DNA of 64,000 bases from DATFVJ01 sp963826515 (GCA_963826515.1 CAWGXI010000016.1:1-64000); one strand, 5' to 3'; shown: positions 1-9,019, counted from the first letter of the stretch. Notes: a model not told the origin generated them from the letters alone. Numbers and translations are program-made.

Positions 1-712
1 CGACGTAAGCCAGGCCGAGGGCCCGGAGCGCGGCCCGGAACTCCCCGCACCGGCCGTACACCTCATCGGCGGCGGCCCACATGGCACGGAGCCCGGCCGC
101 CATCAGGCGTTTCGCCTGCGCGATGGCCAGTTCCGGCTTCGTGGCGAACGCCAGCTTCTCCGGGATCCCGGCTTCCGCCCGCCGGGCGGCATCCTTCGCC
201 CAGCAGTCCGGCATGTACACATCGAAGTCCACCCAGGCCTGCCCGAGCGCGGTGACCAGGGCCGCGAACACCCAGGTCACGCAATTCTCCACCTTGCCCG
301 TTACCCCGGCATGCTGCGGCGACACGCACGCCGTGAATTTCCCTTTCCGCAGGTCAGCGGTCTCATCGAACGCCAGCCCCGGCCCGATCAGGTCACCGGG
401 GTCATCGCGCAGGACGTCCTGCGCCAGGCCCGGCAGCAGATCCCGGAGCTCCTCCCACGACCACCTATAACGGCTGAGCAGGGCCTGCATCCGGTGCGGC
501 CCCTCATGCCCGGCCCTCAGCGCCAGCTCCCAGCAGTTCGCCCGCGTCTCCCGCGACAGCGCCTGGATGTAATCCATCGCCACCCCGACGGTGCGCCGCT
601 GCCGTATCACCCTGCCCAGCAGCCCCATGACCAGCGCGTCTGCTCTTTCCCCGCACTCCGCGGCATCTTCTATGCTGGCCACTGCGGTCGTGGCCGTGTC
701 TTGTTTCTCCAC
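1..712 (-). mobile_element. IS701-family transposase, 5' part, cut by window edge
   Basis: An open minus-strand frame of about 236 codons runs off the left edge, so only the N-terminal part of a DDE transposase is present. Visible blocks are WELALRAGHEGPHRMQALL, the FDETADLRKGK block carrying the first catalytic Asp, and GVTGKVENCVTWVFAAL, all characteristic of IS701-type transposases of actinomycetes. The best start is GTG at 712 (V-E-K-Q-D), without a clear Shine-Dalgarno sequence. No frameshift is visible in the part present. Intactness of the C-terminal half and the far element end cannot be judged. Confidence 0.8.
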
Positions 713-744
713 AAAATTCAGGAACGAGCCACGGCCGCCTCAAG

Positions 745-758
745 TTACACAGGTGTAA
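745..758. promoter_or_regulatory. Palindrome TTACACAGGTGTAA upstream of the IS701 transposase
   Basis: A 6-bp inverted repeat (TTACAC, 2-nt spacer, GTGTAA) lies about 35 bp upstream of the proposed GTG start at 712. It is well placed for an operator or a terminal element of the insertion sequence. The sequence alone does not say which. Confidence 0.3.
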
Positions 759-998
759 TTCCGCCCCTGCCGAGAACCTGTTACCCACCGTTACATCATC
801 CGCATGCCGGGCGGTCACGAAACCGGCGCATTCGAACACTCAACGTGAAACAGCGACTGTAATACCTGCAGACCCCCGATTTCAGTCATCGTCACCCCTG
901 GCCTCCTCCGCATTTCATCCTAAGTGGGTGATGGAGGGGCAAGCCCCGGGGCGTTAACGTGCGCGTGGCATGATCTGATTTCTGGAAAGGTGGAAGTT

Positions 999-1424
999 AT
1001 GGCACGGGCTGGAGAAAGAGGAGCTATGACAGCGGATCGTGCGGGCGTGGGGGCCGGATGGGTTCTCTTTGCCAGCATCGTGATGATCGTGGGAGGGTTC
1101 TTCGCGTTCTTCGAGGGACTGGCCGCCCTGCTGAAAAGCGGCAGGTTTTACCACACGGCGGCCAATTACCCCTACGGAGGGAACGTGAAAACGTGGGGGT
1201 GGATCGTCCTCATCGTCGGCATCATCGTCCTGCTGGCGGGGTTCTACGTAATGACCGGGGCGTTGTGGGCCAGGATCGTGGGAATCACGCTCGCCACGCT
1301 GTCGGCATTCGCGAACTTCTTCTTCATCCCCTTCTACCCATTCTGGTCACTCATGGTCATCACGCTCGACATCTTCGTCATCTGGGCGCTGGCGGTCCAC
1401 GGAAAAGCCCTGGTGGAGGGATGA
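999..1424 (+). CDS. DUF7144 family membrane protein, copy A
   Basis: A 141-residue protein with four predicted membrane segments (about residues 20-45, 68-88, 92-113 and 117-135) and the charged C-terminus typical of actinobacterial DUF7144 proteins. The family has no known biochemical role. The ATG at 999 is preceded by GGAAAGGTGGAAGTT. A second in-frame ATG at 1026 follows a GAGGAG, but the paralogue at 29631 has ACG there, which favours 999. It lies 70 bp upstream of the CMD-family gene, and the pair is duplicated together at 29.6 kb, so the two products probably act together. Confidence 0.85.
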   Translation: MARAGERGAMTADRAGVGAGWVLFASIVMIVGGFFAFFEGLAALLKSGRFYHTAANYPYGGNVKTWGWIVLIVGIIVLLAGFYVMTGALWARIVGITLATLSAFANFFFIPFYPFWSLMVITLDIFVIWALAVHGKALVEG

Positions 1425-1494
1425 GCCCCGCAGCACCTCCCGCCCCCACGCCAACCGCCGGGAGTTGCTCCCGGCCTAGTAAAGGAGTCTGACC

Positions 1495-1815
1495 GTGCCT
1501 GATACGGCTGAAGACGGGCCCGTTCTCGACACCCTCGTCGCGATGACCGCCGCTTCGCTGGAGCGATGTGAGCTGGCGCCGGATGCGCTGTTGCTGGTCC
1601 GGATCGCGGCCCTGGCCGCCGTCGATGCCCGCCCGGTGTCCTACCTCGCGCACGTCGGACCGGCCGCTGAGGCCGGGGTGACAGTTGAGGACGTGCAGAA
1701 TGTCCTCGTGGCCGTCGCCCCCATCATCGGAACGGCCCGGGTCGTGTCGGCGGCGGCCAACATCACTGAGGCGCTCGGCTTCGCCATTGCGGCGGTGGAG
1801 GCGGAGCCGGGGTAG
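1495..1815 (+). CDS. Carboxymuconolactone decarboxylase (CMD) family protein, copy A
   Basis: A 106-residue all-helical protein with the CMD/AhpD-like core: VRIAALAAVDARPVSYLAH, then the VEDVQNVLVAVAPIIGTARV block. It has only one cysteine, so it lacks the CxxC couple of AhpD peroxidases and is more like the small CMD proteins of unknown substrate. The start is GTG at 1495, with AAAGGAGTCTGACC upstream. It follows the DUF7144 gene in the same orientation and is probably co-transcribed with it. Copy B at 30127 differs by only a few residues. Confidence 0.85.
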   Translation: MPDTAEDGPVLDTLVAMTAASLERCELAPDALLLVRIAALAAVDARPVSYLAHVGPAAEAGVTVEDVQNVLVAVAPIIGTARVVSAAANITEALGFAIAAVEAEPG

Positions 1816-2170
1816 TGCCGTCTGTCTGCGCTCCGTGCGCCAGCGTTGCAGGTGACGCGTACGCGGTCCACCGCCGATGGGGCGGATCCGTGCGGCCTGG
1901 CAATCGCGCGTAAGGAATGGACGTGCCATCCGGGGCCCGCTTGAGGCTGGCGGATGTCGCCGTGTCCATATGGGGTTCAGCGGGCCGCGAAGTGGCCCGC
2001 TAGTTCGGTGCCGTCAACTGCCCGGGCGCGCCCGGTCCCTTCAGCGCCAGCCGCCAGATGGCCGGATCGAGGGCCAGAAGCCGCCGCGTCGCGGGAGGCC
2101 CAACGGCGATGGTCACCCGGCGCAGGGAGGTGGCGCGCCGGGTTTGAGGACATGGAAGGGGAGATGACCC

Positions 2171-3553
2171 GTGTCCGATACGAACGGCGGCGAGGGTCAG
2201 GTGCCCGCGAGTGAGGGCCCGGGCTCGCAAGAGCGCGCAGGCCCGCCCGCCGGGCGGGCCGACCAGGCAGGCCCGCCCGCCGACGGGGCCGGACCGCGCG
2301 CGCGGCCGCGCCGGGCTCGCGGGCGCCGGTTCAGTTGGCGGACGCCGGTCGCGGCGCTGCTGATCGTCCTCGGCTGTATCCTTGCGCCCCTCTCGGTGCT
2401 GGGAGTGTGGACGGCGAACCAGGTGTCCGACACCAGCAGGTATGTCGCCAACGTGGCGCCGCTGATCAAGGACCCGGCGATCCAGAACGCGCTCACCAAC
2501 AAGCTCACCAACGAGATCGTCACCAAGATCGACGTGAAGGGGCTGACCGATCAGGCGGCCGCCGACCTGTCGCAGAAGGGCTTCACCCGGGTCGGCGAGC
2601 TGCTGCAGAGCGTGGCCGGGCCGCTCGCCAGCGGGGTGCAGGGGTTCGTGCATAGCCGCGTCCAAAAGATCATCACAGGGCCGCGGATGGCGGCCGCGTG
2701 GGTCCAGGTGAACCGGGTGGCCAGCCAGCAGCTCATCGCGGTCCTGTCCGGCCGCGGCGGCAAGAACGGCGCCATCGGCGTCAGCAACGGCCAGGTCACC
2801 CTTGACCTGGCGCCGCTGGAGGCCGTCGCCAAGCAGGACCTCGTCGCGCGCGGGCTGACGATCGCCGGCAAGATCCCCATCGTCCATGCCACGTTCGCGC
2901 TGTTCCCGTCCAAGAACCTGACCAAGGCGCAAAGCGCCTACCGGCTCATCAACGACTTGAAAATCGTGCTGCCCATCGTGACTCTCGTGCTGCTCGGCCT
3001 CGGCGTGGCCGCCGCCCGGGGCCACCGGCGGGCGCTGATCGGCGCCGGGCTCGGGTTCGCCGCGTCCATGCTGGTCCTCGGCGCCGGGCTGGCGGTCGCC
3101 CGGGCTTTCTACCTGAACAGCGTGCCCGCCAGCGCGTCCGCGGCCGCGGCCGCCGCCGCGTTCGACATCCTGGTCCGGTTCATCCGCACCGCGCTGCGCA
3201 CCCTGCTGGTCGTGGGCCTGATCGTGGCCGTGGGCGCGTTCTTCACCGGCCCGTCCACGGCCGCGGTCGCGACCCGGTCGGCGTTTTCTTCCGGTCTGGG
3301 CCGGCTGCGCCGCGGCGGCGAATCCGCCGGCCTGTCCACCGGCCCGGTGGGCAGGTGGACCTACGCGCACCGGCACGGGCTGCGGATCGCGGCGGTGGCG
3401 CTGGCCGCGCTGGTCTTCGTCTTCTGGGGCCACCCGACCGCCCCAGTGACCATCGTCATCGCCGTGCTGCTGCTGGTGGTGCTTGGCCTCATCGAGCTGA
3501 TCGGCAGGCCCCCACCGAACCACGCGCCCGCGCCCCCCGCCCCCAGTGGGTGA
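2171..3553 (+). CDS. Multi-pass integral membrane protein of actinobacterial type
   Basis: A 460-residue protein. It has a Pro/Gly/Arg-rich cytoplasmic N-terminus (1-55), a first membrane segment (about 58-80), a soluble and probably extracytoplasmic domain of about 180 residues with repeated Asn/Lys/Thr-rich helices, then about five further membrane segments (265-283, 291-312, 340-358, 408-425, 430-447). This architecture occurs in uncharacterised actinobacterial membrane proteins; no catalytic motif is visible. The start is GTG at 2171, downstream of GGAAGGGGAGATGACCC. Function is not assigned. Confidence 0.75.
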   Translation: MSDTNGGEGQVPASEGPGSQERAGPPAGRADQAGPPADGAGPRARPRRARGRRFSWRTPVAALLIVLGCILAPLSVLGVWTANQVSDTSRYVANVAPLIKDPAIQNALTNKLTNEIVTKIDVKGLTDQAAADLSQKGFTRVGELLQSVAGPLASGVQGFVHSRVQKIITGPRMAAAWVQVNRVASQQLIAVLSGRGGKNGAIGVSNGQVTLDLAPLEAVAKQDLVARGLTIAGKIPIVHATFALFPSKNLTKAQSAYRLINDLKIVLPIVTLVLLGLGVAAARGHRRALIGAGLGFAASMLVLGAGLAVARAFYLNSVPASASAAAAAAAFDILVRFIRTALRTLLVVGLIVAVGAFFTGPSTAAVATRSAFSSGLGRLRRGGESAGLSTGPVGRWTYAHRHGLRIAAVALAALVFVFWGHPTAPVTIVIAVLLLVVLGLIELIGRPPPNHAPAPPAPSG

Positions 3554-3992
3554 CACGCGGGCTGCGCAACCGGGAGCACTTTCAGGTGGTGGCCGGGCTG
3601 CTCGTGCTGGGCCCTAGGTCCCAGCTAGAGCCGGTCGTGCCGCACCCGGTCCCCTGCTGGGGTGCTTGGTGGCGGTACCCGGCTGATCTCGGGCGAAGCA
3701 ACAAGTAAAGGCGAAGCAACCAGTAAACGGGTGAGCTCGTGAGCTCGTCACGCGGTCCCCAGCTGGAGGTAGTGTTCTCCGGCTCGTCCTGGAGCACGCG
3801 AGCCTGGCGGGTGGCCTGGCCGCATCGTCAAGATCCCGGTCTGGCGGGTGCGGCCGGTACGTCCGCTAGATCGGGAACCAGCCGACGGGTCATGACGCGG
3901 ACCATCTCATCGCCAGGCCCGGCCCCGACGGCTCCCGCACGCGGCGCGGTGCAGCGCCGCGCGCCGCGGGCGCTGCCCGGGGGGCTCGGTGG
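3554..3992. other. Non-coding stretch with short tandem repeats
   Basis: No reading frame here resembles a protein family. It holds a 17-bp near-perfect tandem repeat (3693-3709 and 3711-3727) followed by a doubled GTGAGCTC at 3731-3746. No terminator was recognised. Confidence 0.5.
3693..3727. repeat. 17-bp direct tandem repeat, two copies
   Basis: GCGAAGCAACAAGTAAA and GCGAAGCAACCAGTAAA are separated by one base and differ at one position. The repeat is comparatively AT-rich for the region. Function unknown. Confidence 0.6.
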
Positions 3993-5074
3993 TCAGGTCG
4001 ATCCGTCGGCAGGGTTTGCGGTCGTGGTGGTGGTGGTGTGTGCTTGTTGAGCGGCTGGTTGCGGGCCAGCGGCCGGTGGGGTTGGCGTGGCGGGGTCGCG
4101 AGCTGCGGACAGCGTTTGGATGGTGATGTAGGCGACCACGACGGCGACGATGATGAGCGGGGCGGTGGCGATTCCGGCTTTGGAGGTCAGCAGCAGCGCG
4201 ATGACGGTTGCTGACAGCGGGAGTCTGAGGATCGACACGGCCGTGGCGGCCATCAGTACCGCCACCGCGGGCGTCTCGGAGAACCCCGGCAGGTGCGCGG
4301 CGAGCAGCCCCCCGACCGTGCCGATGAACAACGCCGGGAAGGTCGGGCCGCCGCGGAAGTTGCCCAGCGAGATACTCCAGGCCGCGCCCTTGAACAACAG
4401 CAGGAACGCCAGGGTGGCCAGTGACAGGGTGGATGCCTGCTTGACCAGGGAGCTGAAGGCGTCCTGGCCGGAGAACAGTACCAGGTCCGCTGGCTGGTGG
4501 GTGATCTGGGCGAACGCGATCGCAAGGCCGCCGACGGCTAGGGCGGCCGCCGGTAGCAGCAGCCACGGCTGCTTGGCGACCACACCCGCCGACCTGCGTG
4601 CGACATCGACGATCACGAACGTGACGGCCGCGGCGGCGAACGCGAGCACGATGGCCCAGCCGAATTCGGCGGCCGTCAGGGTGGAGAACGCGGGCAGCGT
4701 GAATGGGCTCAGCGCGTACGCGCTGGAGCTGAGCCCGGTCCAGTGGCCCATCCCGATGAAGACGACCGAGCCGATGCCTCGTAGGGAACGTGCCCGCCGC
4801 GACCGGGCAGGCGCACGATCGCGACAGCCGCTAGCACCCCGGCGACGGCCAGCACCGGCAGCGGCCACCACCAAGGAACCGGATGAAACCCCAGCCCGCT
4901 CGGCAGGCTCTTGTACACCTCTTGCTGAACCCAGTGGACCAGTTCCAGGAAGCACCACGAGGCGAACGAGACCAGCACGCCGATCAGCGCGGCGAAGACC
5001 AGCAGGACACGGTACCTCTTGCCCCGGATCAGCGCGACCGGATCGGCCGGCGCAGCAGCCGCCGCCTCACTCAC
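3993..5074 (-). pseudogene. ClC-type chloride channel/antiporter, internal deletion plus frameshift
   Basis: The N-terminal 88 residues (start at 5074; VALIRGKRYRVLLVFAALIG, then VRLPGRGGHVPYE) are recognisably ClC. Around 4780 the frame changes and the sequence jumps to a region starting IGSVVFIGMGHWTGL. This continues through SLGNFRGGPTFPALFIG, the second anion-binding loop, to a Thr/Pro-rich tail ending at 3993. Compared with bacterial ClC proteins about 100 residues are missing, including the GxEGP-type selectivity loop. The total span is not divisible by three. The product cannot be a working channel. Confidence 0.8.
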
Positions 5075-5198
5075 CGGCGGCGCCTGCCGTCCCCGCCGCC
5101 ACTCCGCCAGCGACCGGCTCTGCGGCGACTGACCTTTGGGCTCGCGTCACGCCGGACACGGCCACGTCCCAGAACAGATGCGCGGCCCTGGGCGCCGT

Positions 5199-6190
5199 CT
5201 TAGAGCGCGTTTGATGTAGGGATGTTCTAGTTTCTGTTGCGCCACGTCGTTGCTTGGCTGCGCACGTCCCACAGTTCGGTGTTTTCTCGCGCTATAGACG
5301 CTGGTCATGACCGATCGCAAGCCATATGCCACTGACCTGTCCGATGACCGCTGGGCCCTGATCGCGCCGCTGCTTGAAGACTGGCGCGCCCAGCGCGCCG
5401 CGGCCACGCCGCCCGGCTGCGCCGCGCCGTCCCATGACCTGCGAGAGATCGTCAACGCGATCTTGTATGTCAACCGGGCCGGGTGCGCCTGGCACCTGCT
5501 CCCGCACGACTTCCCGCCCTACCAGAGCGTGTATTACTACTACGCCGCGTGGGAGAAGGACGGCACCACCGAGCAGATCCATGGCCTGCTGCGCGGCAAG
5601 GTCCGCACGCGGGCCGGCCGCGTGCCCGAGCCGTCCACGGCGATCTACGACGCGCAGTCGGTCAAGACGTCCACCAACGTCCCTGCGGCCAGCCAGGGCG
5701 TGGATAACGCGAAGAAGATCGTGGGCCGCAAGAGACACATCGCCACCGATACCCTCGGGCTGATCCTGGTGGCGCTGGTCACTGCCGCCAGCGTGCAGGA
5801 CAACGCCGGCGGTATCGCCTTGACGCAGCACGTTGCCGCGCGCTACCCGTCGGTGGCGCGGGCCTGGGTGGATCAGGGGTACAAGAAGGCCGTGGCCGAG
5901 GACGCCGCCAGGCACGGCATCGATGTTCGGGTCTACGCCAAAAACCCCGCAGTCAAGGGGTTCGCGGCCACACCGCGCTGGCCGGTCGAGCGCACCTACG
6001 GCTGGCTCATGCTGCACCGCCGGCTCGACCGCGACTTCGAGACGCTGCCGGGCCGGTCAGTCACCCAGATTCACTGGGCCATGATCGACAACATGGGCAG
6101 AAGACTCACCAAAGAAACAACACCGACATGGCGGGCACCAGCCTGCACAACGGATCTACCGGCAGCGGCCTAGATGAAACTCCCTCTTAG
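5199..6190 (+). mobile_element. Intact IS5-type insertion sequence with imperfect terminal repeats
   Basis: The ends are an imperfect inverted repeat: the left end 5202-5219 (AGAGCGCGTTTGATGTAG) matches the reverse complement of 6170-6187 (AGAGGGAGTTTCATCTAG) at 14 of 18 positions. CTTAG occurs at both outer borders (5199-5203 and 6186-6190) and is the likely target duplication. The element carries one transposase gene. It sits just upstream of the ClC pseudogene, facing away from it. Confidence 0.75.
5307..6173 (+). CDS. IS5-family transposase
   Basis: A 288-residue DDE transposase that appears full length. The N-terminal DUF4096-like block (TDLSDDRWALIAPLL) is followed by the catalytic Asp in IYDAQSVKTS, the second Asp in WVDQGYKK and the Glu in WPVERTYGWL. 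The start is ATG at 5307. The frame is uninterrupted and both element ends are present, so this is the best candidate for a currently active transposon in the window. Confidence 0.9.
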   Translation: MTDRKPYATDLSDDRWALIAPLLEDWRAQRAAATPPGCAAPSHDLREIVNAILYVNRAGCAWHLLPHDFPPYQSVYYYYAAWEKDGTTEQIHGLLRGKVRTRAGRVPEPSTAIYDAQSVKTSTNVPAASQGVDNAKKIVGRKRHIATDTLGLILVALVTAASVQDNAGGIALTQHVAARYPSVARAWVDQGYKKAVAEDAARHGIDVRVYAKNPAVKGFAATPRWPVERTYGWLMLHRRLDRDFETLPGRSVTQIHWAMIDNMGRRLTKETTPTWRAPACTTDLPAAA

Positions 6191-6312
6191 ATCTCAGTCG
6201 TGGGTTCAACCTTGCCGTCCTTCACTGCGGCCTGGAGCGCGGCGCAACCGCGCTCGTTCTGATCGGCGTAGCTTTCCGCGAAGTCGGCGATGGCCTGGTC
6301 GAATTGTCCGTC
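6187..6312 (-). pseudogene. 3' fragment of a DUF2252 family gene
   Basis: The minus strand encodes the last ~41 residues of a DUF2252 protein, recognisable by the tail DFAESYADQNERGCAALQ, and ends in a stop at 6187. Upstream of about 6312 the similarity stops and the DNA continues as an IS630 fragment on the other strand. The stop lies right beside the IS5 end, so the downstream flank was probably displaced by that insertion. Confidence 0.65.
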
Positions 6313-6362
6313 CCGCCGAGATGGGCGGCCAGCGTGAGCGGTCACCGGAGCGGGCGCCTGGA

Positions 6363-6602
6363 GATCCACATGATCCTGGACAACACGGCACCCACAAGCA
6401 CGCCAACGTCCAGGCGTGGCTGGCGAAGCACCCGCGGTTCCACCTGCACTTCACGCCGACGTCGAGTTCCTGGCTGAACCTCGTCGAGCGCTGGTTCCGT
6501 AACCTCACCGACAAGGCGATCCGCCGCGGCGTGTTCAAGTCCGTGCCCGATCTCATAGCCGCCATCGAGGAATACCTCTCAGCCAGCAACGACGACCCAA
6601 AG
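6363..6602 (+). pseudogene. IS630-family transposase, C-terminal fragment
   Basis: The frame shows IHMILDN, then after a one-base shift GTHKHANVQAWLAKHPRF, then FTPTSSSWLNLVERWF with the catalytic Glu, and a KSVPDLIAAIEEYL tail. These are the last two catalytic blocks of IS630/DDE_3 transposases. The N-terminal two thirds are missing, and the C-terminus ends abruptly at NDDPKP, where a recombinase fragment begins. Not functional. Confidence 0.8.
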
Positions 6603-6604
6603 CC

Positions 6605-6701
6605 GCTTCGAAGATCCGCAGGCCGAGCAGGCCCGGCATCGATATGAGCGCGAAGTCGTTACGGTTGGCGGAATCTCTGGCCGTGGTGAGCAGCGCCTCG
6701 A
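6605..6701 (-). repeat. 97-bp inverted copy of a tyrosine-recombinase segment
   Basis: These 97 bases are the exact reverse complement of 24701-24797, inside the integrase gene at 24.3 kb. They encode part of the region with the first catalytic Arg (GLLGLRIFEA). The fragment is fused directly to the IS630 remnant on its left; on its right the similarity ends at GCCTCGA. Confidence 0.9.
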
Positions 6702-7051
6702 GATGCATGACAACGCTAGGCCGCGAGTCTCGGGGGACTACGGCCTGGTGCACCGCAGGTCGACAGCAAACGACATCTTCGTCGCGTGGCTACGGACTTC
6801 CCCAGCCAGGCCCTGGCCGTCGGCCGCCAGCAGGCCCGCAGCACCCCCCGCCGGGCGTGGACCCGCCAAAGGGGGAGGCTAGCCCGGGCCCTTTGTCAGG
6901 GGCTGCGGTAGCGGCCGGTCGCAGGCCGCCGAGCCGCCGGGGCTCCACGGTGGCGCAGATCGGCGGGTACTCGTGCTGGGCCCCTACCGGCGCTGATCAC
7001 CGAGCGCGATCCAAGCCCGGCTACTCGCATAGCGCCACGGGATCGGCTCGC
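6702..7051. other. Non-coding stretch
   Basis: No reading frame with family resemblance, no repeat and no obvious terminator was seen between the recombinase fragment and the 3' end of the GNAT gene. Confidence 0.4.
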
Positions 7052-7648
7052 TCATCGGCCAGACGATCGGCGGGCCACCCACTCGTGGTCGAGGATGGAC
7101 ATCAGCACCTCGTCGTACCAGCGCGCGTCGTGCAGCACCGACTCGCGATAGCGGCCCTCCTCGACGAACCCCGCCTTCTCGTAGGCGCGGATCCCGGCGG
7201 GGTTGAACGGAGCCACGCCGAGCTGAATGCGGTGCAGGCCCATCTCGCGGAACCCATAGTCGACGATGACGCGCATCGCGTCCGTGCCGTAACCACGACC
7301 GATGTACTCACGGCCGAGGGCGATCGCGACCGTCGCACACCGGTCCTTGGGGCGCGCGCCCGACAACAAAATGTTGCCGACCAGCACCGGCGGATCGTCG
7401 AGCGTCTCGATGGCGAAGCCGAGGTCGTCCTTCCCGTTCGCGCTCCACTTCGCGATGAGCTCCTTCGCCGCGGCCTCCGACGGCGGGGCCACCCAGCTCG
7501 ACACCGTGGCCATGCGTCCGGGATCCATCTCCCACTTCGCGAGCGTGGGCAGGTCGTCGTCACGCACGCCGCGCAGTCGCACCCGCTCGCCGACGAGGAT
7601 CGAGTCGCCGTAGCCGAATGCGCCGGAAACATCGGTAAGTTCGGTCAT
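7052..7648 (-). CDS. GNAT N-acetyltransferase, RimJ/RimL-like
   Basis: A 198-residue protein with the GNAT fold used for ribosomal-protein-type or small-molecule N-acetylation. The N-terminal VGERVRLRGVRDDDLPTL block is the usual RimJ/RimL opening. The acetyl-CoA loop is in GREYIGRGYGTDAM, and the conserved ending is NPAGIRAYEKAGFVEEGR. Length matches the family. It is encoded just downstream of a methyltransferase on the same strand, about 50 bp apart. The acceptor substrate cannot be told from sequence. Confidence 0.9.
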   Translation of the reverse strand: MTELTDVSGAFGYGDSILVGERVRLRGVRDDDLPTLAKWEMDPGRMATVSSWVAPPSEAAAKELIAKWSANGKDDLGFAIETLDDPPVLVGNILLSGARPKDRCATVAIALGREYIGRGYGTDAMRVIVDYGFREMGLHRIQLGVAPFNPAGIRAYEKAGFVEEGRYRESVLHDARWYDEVLMSILDHEWVARRSSGR

Positions 7649-7699
7649 GTGGCTGATACTGCCGCATGCCAGACCCGCGACGTGAGCCGGAAATCCGCG

Positions 7700-8509
7700 C
7701 TAACCATGTGGTGGCAGCTTGCGCGCCCGGAGGCTGTACAGCACCGGCAGTAGCTCACCATCGATCCGCCACCGGTGGCGGCCGTCCGGCCCCGTGGTGA
7801 GCACACCATGCGGGTTGATCTCGGCATCGACGTGCTCGCCGAGGTGTTCCACCCGCAGGCCGGCAGCGGCAGCCGCGGTGACGATCTCCCCGAGCGAGTG
7901 CGCGTACTGCTCGACATCGTTGGCCCGCGTCGGCGCGTCGGGCACCGCGTAGGAACCCGTCTGGCCGCCGAACCGGCGTGGCCCGTCGTTCGCGTAGGGG
8001 AAACACAAACGCAGCGGATCCACGGTCTCGACCATCTGCAGGAGAGGGTGGAAATCGACCACCACGAGGCGGCCACCCCGGCGCAGCAACCCAGCGGCGG
8101 ACCGCATCCAGGTCGCGACATCGCCGATCCACTCCAGCACACCGTAGGTTGCCACACACACGTCGAAACGATCCTGAAGCCCCACCGGGACGGCCACCGC
8201 GTCGGCCTGCACGAACGAGGCCCGGTCGGCGTAGCCGGCCGCCGCCGCGATCTGCCTCGCCTTCTCCACCGCGACGTCGGAGAAGTCGATGCCGGTCACC
8301 GTGCCCGCGCCCACCCGCAGCCACGACAGCGTGTCCATACCGGTGTGGCACTGCAGGTGCACAACATCCTGCCCGCGGACGTCGCCAGCAACCTCAGCCT
8401 CGAGCTGACGCAGCCGCGAACGGCCCGCGAGGAAACCGGCCGTGTCGTAGACCCGGTCCTGGCCGTGCAACCCGGCCCGCTCGTCCCACCAGGCGCGGTT
8501 AACGCTCAC
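7700..8509 (-). CDS. Class I SAM-dependent methyltransferase
   Basis: A 269-residue protein. SAM-binding motif I is VVHLQCHTGMDTLSW, an H-L-Q-C variant seen in Tam-like methyltransferases. It is followed by the acidic VTGIDFSDVAVEKAR strand and a VCVATYGVLEWIGD motif. The C-terminal part, with YAHSLGEIVTAA and a WRIDGELLPVLYSLRA end, resembles uncharacterised actinobacterial small-molecule methyltransferases. It is probably transcribed with the GNAT gene downstream. The substrate is not predictable. Confidence 0.88.
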   Translation of the reverse strand: MSVNRAWWDERAGLHGQDRVYDTAGFLAGRSRLRQLEAEVAGDVRGQDVVHLQCHTGMDTLSWLRVGAGTVTGIDFSDVAVEKARQIAAAAGYADRASFVQADAVAVPVGLQDRFDVCVATYGVLEWIGDVATWMRSAAGLLRRGGRLVVVDFHPLLQMVETVDPLRLCFPYANDGPRRFGGQTGSYAVPDAPTRANDVEQYAHSLGEIVTAAAAAGLRVEHLGEHVDAEINPHGVLTTGPDGRHRWRIDGELLPVLYSLRARKLPPHG

Positions 8510-8590
8510 CGGTCAAACCTCCTCGTGCCAAGAGGACCACCGCCGGATCGTCCTAAGTCCCCCGACATGCGTCTCGGGCCGCTCGACCCG

Positions 8591-9019
8591 CTACCATGCC
8601 CGTCGGCCCGGCTTGACGGCCAGGCAGTTCGCCGAACGAACCGGGGCGTAGTAACGGCACCACGAGATCTGCCCCGCGGCGGCCACGAAGCTGCCTCTGA
8701 TCTTGGGCCTGCCGGGCAGACCCTTGACTTGCGCGGCGTTGTACAGCTGGCAGTCGAACCCGCCTGCTTCCAGCAGGACGAACACCGACTTCCAGTAGTC
8801 CGGTGGCCTCCAGCCCGACCCTAGTGACGCCCCGGCAGGCCAGCCAGTCTCCCGGCGATTCCAGCTCGGCGCGGGTGGTGCCGAAGGTCCGGGTCTCCTG
8901 CTGGCGGCGGCCCAGGGTGGTGTCGCTGGGCACCCGGCTGGTGACCTCGACCCCGCCTTGGCGATGTCCAGGCCGGCAACCCGCTCACAGAACAGCGGCT
9001 CATCTTCGACGTCTTGCAT
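8591..9019 (-). pseudogene. IS110-family transposase, degenerate N-terminal part
   Basis: From 9019 the minus strand reads CERVAGLDIAKAG, the first catalytic Asp of the RuvC-like DEDD domain. It then changes frame (MPSDTTLGRRQQETRTFGTT), changes back (DYWKSVFVLLEAGGFDCQLY) and stops matching after QVKGLPGRPK. Two frameshifts and loss of everything after the second catalytic block make it non-functional. The C-terminal serine domain of IS110 is absent from the window. Confidence 0.75.

Larger units (their letters stand above)
887..2078 (+). repeat. Dispersed duplication, copy A (DUF7144 + CMD block)
   Basis: This ~1.19 kb block is homologous, in the same orientation, to 29518-30703. Similarity starts at the shared 'ccctggc' leader before 'tcatcctaagtgggtgatg', covers both genes, and continues through about 260 bp of 3' non-coding DNA, ending around 2078. 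The coding parts are nearly identical, while the 3' flank has diverged with small indels. It is therefore a segmental duplication and not an insertion sequence: no transposase or terminal inverted repeats are visible. Confidence 0.85.

Noticed and set aside
2000..3556. 518-codon minus-strand open frame opposite the membrane protein
   Set aside because: Arg/Gly/Asp/His-rich composition without any domain, in perfect overlap with a plus-strand gene that has convincing membrane segments.
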